Source of the DNA: an uncultured Thermoleophilia bacterium
Lineage (GTDB): Bacteria > Actinomycetota > Thermoleophilia > UBA2241
Assembly: GCA_903862845.1 (NCBI GenBank)
Contig: CAIOZS010000099.1
Coordinates: 1 to 40,293 of the forward strand
Reading direction: 5' to 3'
Length of the DNA stretch: 40,293 nt
Each line of letters begins with the position of its first letter. Position 1 is the stretch's first letter. Shown here one piece after another: positions 35,654 to 40,293 of the stretch. Made by a program: the position numbers and the translations under genes. Below the pieces are notes generated by a model that saw only the letters and a list, made by a program, of their open reading frames with translations, did no database searches and was not told the origin of the DNA.

Positions 35654-36603
35654 CCCAGAGTGCTGACTTTCCCCCGACTGACGTCGGGGGTCGCGTTCTC
35701 GGCGACGACCAGGGTTCTGGTCGCGCCCGTCCGGGTGGCGCTCTGAGGTCTCTGCGACCGAGGAGCCGCCACCTGGGCGTGGTGCCCTTCTTCGGGTACA
35801 TCGCGATCTTCCTGCTCTGGCCCACGATCATCGTGATCGTCGGTGCGTTCCGCAGCAGCAGTGGCCAGCCGACCCTCGACAACATCATGACGGTGCTCGG
35901 AAGCAGCACGTATCTTCAGGCGTTCTGGGGCTCGATCAGGCTTTCGGCGGAAACCGCCCTGGCCGGCGGCGTGTTTGGTGCGCTGCTGGCCTGGGCGGTC
36001 GCCGAGGGCGCCGTGGACGGCGTCTTCCGCCGTCAAGTGGTGGCGATGTCGGGCGTGCTCGCGCAGTTCGGTGGCGTGATGCTCGCCTTCGCGTTCCTGG
36101 CCACGTTCGGCTACGCCGGCGTGGTCACGCTGGCGCTGCACCGCGTGACGGGAGTGAGCGTCTTCACGAGCGGCGGGTGGATCTACAGCTTCACCGGTCT
36201 CGCCGTCGTGTACACGTTCTTCCAGATTCCCTTGATGGTCCTCATCTTCCTCCCTGCCGTCGACGGCCTGCAGGTGCAGTGGCGGGAAGCGTCTGACAAC
36301 CTTGGCGGGGGCTCCTGGGCGTACTGGCGGTACGTCGCCGGGCCCATCCTCGCCCCCAGCTTCGTGGGTGGGTTGCTGCTCCTGTTCGTCAGTGCGTTCT
36401 CCGCCTATGCCACGGCGGCCGCTCTCATCAGTCAAGGGAGCCCGATCGTGCCGCTGCAGATCCGCACCTTCCTGCAGAGCGAGGTCGTCCTCGGTCAGGC
36501 CAACGTGGGCAAGGCTCTGGCGTTCGGCATGGTCGTCGTCGTTGCGGTCGTGATGTCGCTCTACGCGTGGCTGCAGCGACGGGGTGCGAAATGGCAGGCG
36601 TAG
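35650..36603 (+). CDS. ABC importer permease, first subunit
   Basis: GTG 35650, overlapping the binding-protein stop by four bases and without its own ribosome site, gives 317 residues. An unusual cytoplasmic lead of about 45 Gly/Arg/Pro-rich residues precedes about six membrane segments (the first is VVPFFGYIAIFLLWPTIIVI). The EAA loop that docks the ATPase is WREASDNLGGGSWAYWRYVAGPILAP. It resembles PotB-like permeases of the polyamine and iron classes. Translation depends on coupling. Confidence 0.87.
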   Translation: MTQSADFPPTDVGGRVLGDDQGSGRARPGGALRSLRPRSRHLGVVPFFGYIAIFLLWPTIIVIVGAFRSSSGQPTLDNIMTVLGSSTYLQAFWGSIRLSAETALAGGVFGALLAWAVAEGAVDGVFRRQVVAMSGVLAQFGGVMLAFAFLATFGYAGVVTLALHRVTGVSVFTSGGWIYSFTGLAVVYTFFQIPLMVLIFLPAVDGLQVQWREASDNLGGGSWAYWRYVAGPILAPSFVGGLLLLFVSAFSAYATAAALISQGSPIVPLQIRTFLQSEVVLGQANVGKALAFGMVVVVAVVMSLYAWLQRRGAKWQA

Positions 36604-37445
36604 CAAGGACGCGAAGATCTGGCGACCCCAGGCGCGGCTGGTCGCGGACGCTGGTGCGCTGGATCGTGCTCGCGGTCGTCGGCGCTTACCTGCTTGTGCC
36701 CCTCCTCGCAATGCTCGAGTTCTCGACCAGAGGCGTGGGCTCGACCCGCACCCTGGAAGCCTGGAAGGCTATCGGCACCTTCCCCGAGCTGCTCAGCGGG
36801 ATCGCGGTGTCTCTGGAGCTTGCGGTGCTCACCGTCGCGGGGATGCTGTGCCTGCTGGTGCCGACGATGGTGTGGGTCCACCTGAGGCTGCCCGGCGTGC
36901 GCCGGACGATGGAGTTCCTCTGCCTGTTGCCGCTCACGATTCCGGCCATCGTGCTCGTTGTGGGACTGTCGCCGGTTTTCAAGCTGCTCTCCTATTTCTT
37001 CGGAGACACCGCGCTGGTGCTGGCGTTCGTCTTCGTCGTCCTTGTCTTGCCGTACGCCTACCGCTCGATCGATGCGGGGCTGCGGGCCGTGGACATCGAG
37101 ACCTTGTCGGAGGCCGCCCTGGGTTTGGGCGCCTCCTGGTGGGGCGTCTTGTTCCGGATCGTGATCCCGAGCATCCGGGGAGCTTTGCTCTCCGCCGCGG
37201 TCCTGTCCATCGCGCTCGTCATGGGCGAGTACACGATCGCGTCCTTGCTCAACTACAACACGCTGCAGGTCGTGCTGTACCAGGTGGGCCTGCGGAACGC
37301 CGCCGTGTCCGTCGCGGTGTCGCTGGCAGCCCTCATATTCGGTTTCGTCTTGCTCTTCGTCGTGTCCTCCGCGGGCTCTCGACGTCGCGGAGCTGCTCGT
37401 GAAGAATCGACCCTGGCGCCCCTGGAAGGAGGCTTGCAGTTGTGA
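36591..37445 (+). CDS. ABC importer permease, second subunit
   Basis: ATG 36591 overlaps the first permease by 13 bases and follows GGGGTG; an upstream in-frame GTG at 36567 is less well placed. The 284-residue protein has an Arg-rich start, about six hydrophobic segments and the EAA loop SEAALGLGASWWGVLFRIVIPSIRG. MGEYTIASLLNYNTLQVVLY matches PotC-like permeases. Its TGA overlaps the ATPase GTG. Confidence 0.87.
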   Translation: MAGVARTRRSGDPRRGWSRTLVRWIVLAVVGAYLLVPLLAMLEFSTRGVGSTRTLEAWKAIGTFPELLSGIAVSLELAVLTVAGMLCLLVPTMVWVHLRLPGVRRTMEFLCLLPLTIPAIVLVVGLSPVFKLLSYFFGDTALVLAFVFVVLVLPYAYRSIDAGLRAVDIETLSEAALGLGASWWGVLFRIVIPSIRGALLSAAVLSIALVMGEYTIASLLNYNTLQVVLYQVGLRNAAVSVAVSLAALIFGFVLLFVVSSAGSRRRGAAREESTLAPLEGGLQL

Positions 37446-38626
37446 CTTCCGAGATGGCAAGCACTGGAGGTGCGGATCGCTCCACTCGATCGGGCGTCGC
37501 GCTGCAGCTCGTTGAGCTGCATCGGTCGTGGGGACTCACCCGCGCCCTCGATGGGCTGTCCCTCGACATCGCGGCGGGCGAGCTCGTGGCTTTCCTTGGG
37601 CCATCGGGCTGCGGCAAGACGACCGCCCTGAGGATCATCGCGGGGCTTGACGACGCCGATTCTGGTCAGGTCCTCCTGGAGGGCGAGGATATCTCACGGC
37701 TCCGCGCGAGCCGGCGCGGCATGGGCATGGTCCATCAGGCCTACAGCCTGTTCCCAAACATGACGGCGCGCGACAACGTTGCTTTTGGACTGCGGATGCG
37801 GAAGGTCGGCAAGGTGGAGCGGCGCCGTCGCGCGAATGATCTCCTCGAGCTCGTCGGCCTCGGCGCGCAGGCCGGCCGCTACCCCAGTGAGATGTCCGGT
37901 GGGCAGCAGCAGCGCGTGGCGCTGGCGCGAGCTCTCGCCATCGAGCCGCGGGTGCTGCTTCTCGACGAGCCGCTCTCGGCACTCGACGCCAAGGTGCGCG
38001 GTGAGCTTCGCGACGAGATCCGGCGCATCCAGGTCGAGGTGGGCACCACGACCATATTCGTGACGCACGATCAGGAGGAGGCATTTGCTCTCGCCGACCG
38101 GGTCGCCGTCATGAACCTCGGTCGGCTCGAGCAGGTGGCGCCGCCCACGGAGATCTATCAGAGACCGCAGACGGAGTTCGTGGCTGAGTTCGTCGGTCTG
38201 ACCAACCGGCTGCCGGGAGTGGCGCGGGCCGGCATGGTCAACGTGCTCGACAGCCAGGTGCCGTTGCTCGCTGGGTCCGCGCAGTCTGGCGACGTGACGG
38301 TGCTGGTGCGACCCGAGTCGATACAGGTCACGCCTTCCTCCGACGGCAATGCGACGGTAGCCGCAATCAGCTTCCGTGGAGCGATCTGCCTGTTGCGCAT
38401 CAAGCTTGCCGCCGGGAACGTCGTGCTGGTGCAGATGCCGAGTGCGGAGAGTGCCGAGCTCGCTCTCGGCGCCACCGTGCGCGCGAGCATGCGGCCCGTG
38501 CAGGTGCTCGCCGTGGCCGCATCCCATCGTGACGATGAGCGCTCACCTGCCGGCGGCCCACTGCCGGAGTCGCCGGAGGAAGCGCAATGGCCAGACCCCC
38601 TGAGCGCCGCGGCAGAGAGCTCTTGA
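37442..38626 (+). CDS. ABC importer ATPase, PotA/FbpC class
   Basis: GTG 37442, nine bases after AAGGAGG, gives 394 residues. The ABC domain has Walker A GPSGCGKT (53-60), Q-loop VHQAYSLFPNMTARDNVAFGL, signature MSGGQQQRVALARALA, Walker B VLLLDEPLSALD and switch His in VTHDQEEAF. A C-terminal regulatory (TOBE) region includes VLVRPESIQVTPS. The product ends in a Pro/Ser/Glu-rich tail of about 35 residues. Together with the three upstream genes it forms a complete importer. Tandem hairpins follow. Confidence 0.9.
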   Translation: MTSEMASTGGADRSTRSGVALQLVELHRSWGLTRALDGLSLDIAAGELVAFLGPSGCGKTTALRIIAGLDDADSGQVLLEGEDISRLRASRRGMGMVHQAYSLFPNMTARDNVAFGLRMRKVGKVERRRRANDLLELVGLGAQAGRYPSEMSGGQQQRVALARALAIEPRVLLLDEPLSALDAKVRGELRDEIRRIQVEVGTTTIFVTHDQEEAFALADRVAVMNLGRLEQVAPPTEIYQRPQTEFVAEFVGLTNRLPGVARAGMVNVLDSQVPLLAGSAQSGDVTVLVRPESIQVTPSSDGNATVAAISFRGAICLLRIKLAAGNVVLVQMPSAESAELALGATVRASMRPVQVLAVAASHRDDERSPAGGPLPESPEEAQWPDPLSAAAESS

Positions 38627-38631
38627 GGAGG

Positions 38632-38664
38632 GCCGGCTTGCCGGCGTCGCCCGGTCGCCGGGCG
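38632..38664 (+). terminator. Tandem hairpins after the importer ATPase gene
   Basis: GCCGGC-TT-GCCGGC (38632-38645) starts five bases after the stop and CGCCCGG-TCG-CCGGGCG (38648-38664) follows directly. Both are perfect. No T tract, as for most terminators of this window. Confidence 0.55.
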
Positions 38665-38867
38665 TCGAGATCATCGCGCGCCGCGCCGCGGCCGAGCCTC
38701 ACGTCAGCTTCGCGCACGGGCTTCGCGCTCCCGCGTTCGAGGGCAGGACGCCGGACTTGAGACGGCCTCCCGGCGGGGGGATCCGGCGTGCCGGCATCCC
38801 GCCTCGGCCCGCGAGCCCGCTTCTCGACTCGTCAACTATCGCGGGCCGGTAGAAGGGCAAGTTCTTG

Positions 38868-38879
38868 ACCCGGCCGGGT
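38868..38879. promoter_or_regulatory. 12-bp palindrome upstream of the oxidoreductase, candidate operator
   Basis: ACCCGGCCGGGT is a perfect palindrome overlapping the TTGACC hexamer, 80 bases before the oxidoreductase ATG. In GC-rich DNA such words arise by chance, so confidence is low. Confidence 0.3.
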
Positions 38880-38959
38880 GCCTGCTGCGAACGCGACGCG
38901 CCGACGCACGCTGATCGGCACGTTAGCCGACGATCGCCGTCGAGGGACAAGGACGCCGC

Positions 38960-40293
38960 ATGAGACACATCGCCGAACAAGCCCGAACCATACCGGTGCT
39001 GCTGGAGACAGAGGTGCTCGTCGTGGGGAGTGGTCCCGGCGGCCTCGCCGCGGCGATCGGCGCAGCCCGCGCAGGAGTGCAGACGACCCTGCTGGATCGC
39101 TACGGGTGCTTTGGGGGCGCCATCTCGCAGGTTGGGGTCGAGACCATCGCCTGGTATCGGCACGAAGGCACCATCGACGCTCAGGGAATCGGCATCGAGT
39201 TCGAGGAGCGTGCCAAGGCCATGGGTGGCACCCAGAAGGAATCCCAATCGCTGAGCGAAGCTTTGAACGCGGAGATGTTCAAGTACGTTGCCGACGAGCT
39301 GGTGCGGGAATCGGGCGTCGAGCCGATCCTGCACTGCCTGGCCGTCGAGCCGCTCGTCGACGGTAGCACGGTCACCGGTGTGGTGGTGGAGAGCAAATCC
39401 GGCCGGCAAGCGATCCTGGCCCGGCGGGTGGTCGACGCCAGCGGCGACGCCGACATGGCGGTTCGCGCGGGCGCGCCGTGTCGCAAGACGCCCGCTCAGG
39501 AGATGATGGGCGTCACGGTCATGTTCTCGTGTTCGGGCGTGAACAAGCAGCGCTTTCTGGACTCTGTCAGGGCGCACCCCAGCACGTACAAAGACTGGGG
39601 CCTGAACTGGCGCACGGAGACCGACGGCAAGGAAGACGATCTCTTCAGCCCCTATCTCGAAGAACCGTTTGACCGCGCGCGCCAGGCCGGCCTCATCCCC
39701 GAGAGCATGAAGAGCATCGCCGGCACCTGGGGTCGCATCACCGATGGGGGCGAAGCGACCTGTCTCAACATGGTGTTCATGAACGGACTTGATTGCACGG
39801 ACGTGAGGGATCTGACGCGAGGGGAGATCGAGGGTCGACAACAGGCGATCCTGGCGATCGAGGCCTTGCGGCGCTTCGCGCCAGGGTTCGAAAACGCTCG
39901 CCTGAGGAACTTCGGCATGACCTTGGGCACGCGCGACTCGAGGAAGATCGTGGGTCGCTACAACATCACCGAGCAGGATGTGCGCGGCCAGGCGCGCTTT
40001 GCCGACGCGATCGGGATATTCCCCGAGTTCCTCGATGGGTACGGCATCCTCAGCCTGCCGACAACGGGTCGATACTTCCAGGTGCCCTACGGGATCCTCG
40101 TTCCACAGAACATCGAGAACCTGCTCGTTGCCGGGCGCTGCGTCGCTGGAGACAAGGTCTCGCATGCCGCGATCCGCAGTCAGATGTGCTGTGCCGTAAC
40201 GGGGCAGGGCGCCGGCGTGGCCGCGGCCGTGTCGCTCAAAGACGGGACGAGTCCGCGTCACGTGGACATCGAGCGAGTCCAGCGCGCGCTCAG
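38960..40293 (+). CDS. FAD-dependent oxidoreductase, PF12831-like (3' end outside window)
   Basis: ATG 38960, about five bases after AAGGAC, opens a frame that runs off the window with 444 codons seen. The FAD dinucleotide fold is LVVGSGPGGLAAAIGAARAG (Gly23-Gly28), followed by LLDRYGCFGGAIS. VVDASGDADMAVRAGAP, LGTRDSRKIVGRYNITEQDV and VPYGILVPQNIENLLVAGRC with SQMCCAVTGQGAGVAAA fit the broad family of FAD oxidoreductases with a Gly-rich second site. Substrate unknown. It lies 333 bases after the importer operon on the same strand, so it may act on the imported compound. Confidence 0.88.
   Translation, partial: MRHIAEQARTIPVLLETEVLVVGSGPGGLAAAIGAARAGVQTTLLDRYGCFGGAISQVGVETIAWYRHEGTIDAQGIGIEFEERAKAMGGTQKESQSLSEALNAEMFKYVADELVRESGVEPILHCLAVEPLVDGSTVTGVVVESKSGRQAILARRVVDASGDADMAVRAGAPCRKTPAQEMMGVTVMFSCSGVNKQRFLDSVRAHPSTYKDWGLNWRTETDGKEDDLFSPYLEEPFDRARQAGLIPESMKSIAGTWGRITDGGEATCLNMVFMNGLDCTDVRDLTRGEIEGRQQAILAIEALRRFAPGFENARLRNFGMTLGTRDSRKIVGRYNITEQDVRGQARFADAIGIFPEFLDGYGILSLPTTGRYFQVPYGILVPQNIENLLVAGRCVAGDKVSHAAIRSQMCCAVTGQGAGVAAAVSLKDGTSPRHVDIERVQRAL

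Larger units (their letters stand above)
38627..38959 (+). other. 333-base gap after the importer operon, no gene seen
   Basis: The stretch starts with two hairpins (listed separately) and contains a palindrome at 38868-38879. The open frames here show no family motifs. A TTGACC -35-like hexamer (38865-38870) precedes the oxidoreductase gene, but no good -10 follows at the usual distance. Confidence 0.5.

Noticed and set aside
38699-40261. 520-residue minus-strand open frame at the right end
   Set aside because: It is opposite the FAD oxidoreductase, whose motifs and ribosome site are clear; the minus frame has none.

Overview
This is a high-GC bacterial chromosome segment. Gene content and order point to a Gram-positive lineage, most likely Actinomycetota. 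The evidence is the rplQ-ECF transporter-truA junction, a LytR-CpsA-Psr wall protein, a ROK sugar kinase with a CPNRGC zinc loop, a lipobox binding protein, frequent GTG starts and a probable leaderless mRNA. An 8-Fe clostridial-type ferredoxin and a Cys-rich insert in EF-Tu hint at an anaerobic or deep-branching lineage (Coriobacteriia- or Thermoleophilia-like). That placement is inference, and no rRNA is present to settle it.

Positions 1-23060 hold the fused str, S10, spc and alpha operons, all on the plus strand: rpoC (3' part), rpsL, rpsG, fusA, tuf, then rpsJ-rplC-rplD-rplW-rplB-rpsS-rplV-rpsC-rplP-rpmC-rpsQ-rplN-rplX-rplE-rpsN-rpsH-rplF-rplR-rpsE-rpmD-rplO-secY-adk-map-infA-rpmJ-rpsM-rpsK-rpsD-rpoA-rplQ. 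Many genes overlap by 1-11 bases. Promoter candidates lie before rpsL, tuf and infA, and hairpins sit in the few longer gaps. L4 and S17 carry long Ala/Lys/Pro-rich N-terminal tails, and S3 carries a Gly/Arg/Pro-rich C-terminal tail. A very strong GC hairpin (23081-23124) closes the block.

Positions 23246-26640 hold a vitamin-type ECF transporter energy module (two ATPases and EcfT, each overlapping the next by 4 bases) followed by truA. Positions 26650-31931 are a mixed region. It has a minus-strand LCP wall protein divergent from a ROK kinase, a small ferredoxin, a minus-strand GNAT and orphan beta-class DNA methyltransferase pair, a minus-strand 66-residue zinc-ribbon protein, and a 24-residue small ORF coupled to a second GNAT. 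These lead into rsmI and a stand-alone homocysteine S-methyltransferase-family gene.

Positions 33745-40293 look like accessory DNA. A gene-poor stretch, perhaps with antitoxin debris, precedes a palindrome-rich leader and a four-gene ABC importer operon (lipoprotein, two permeases, ATPase). The window ends inside an FAD-dependent oxidoreductase. The importer and oxidoreductase together are the best candidate for an uncharacterised uptake and oxidation pathway. Base positions of short sites were counted by hand and may be off by 1-2.
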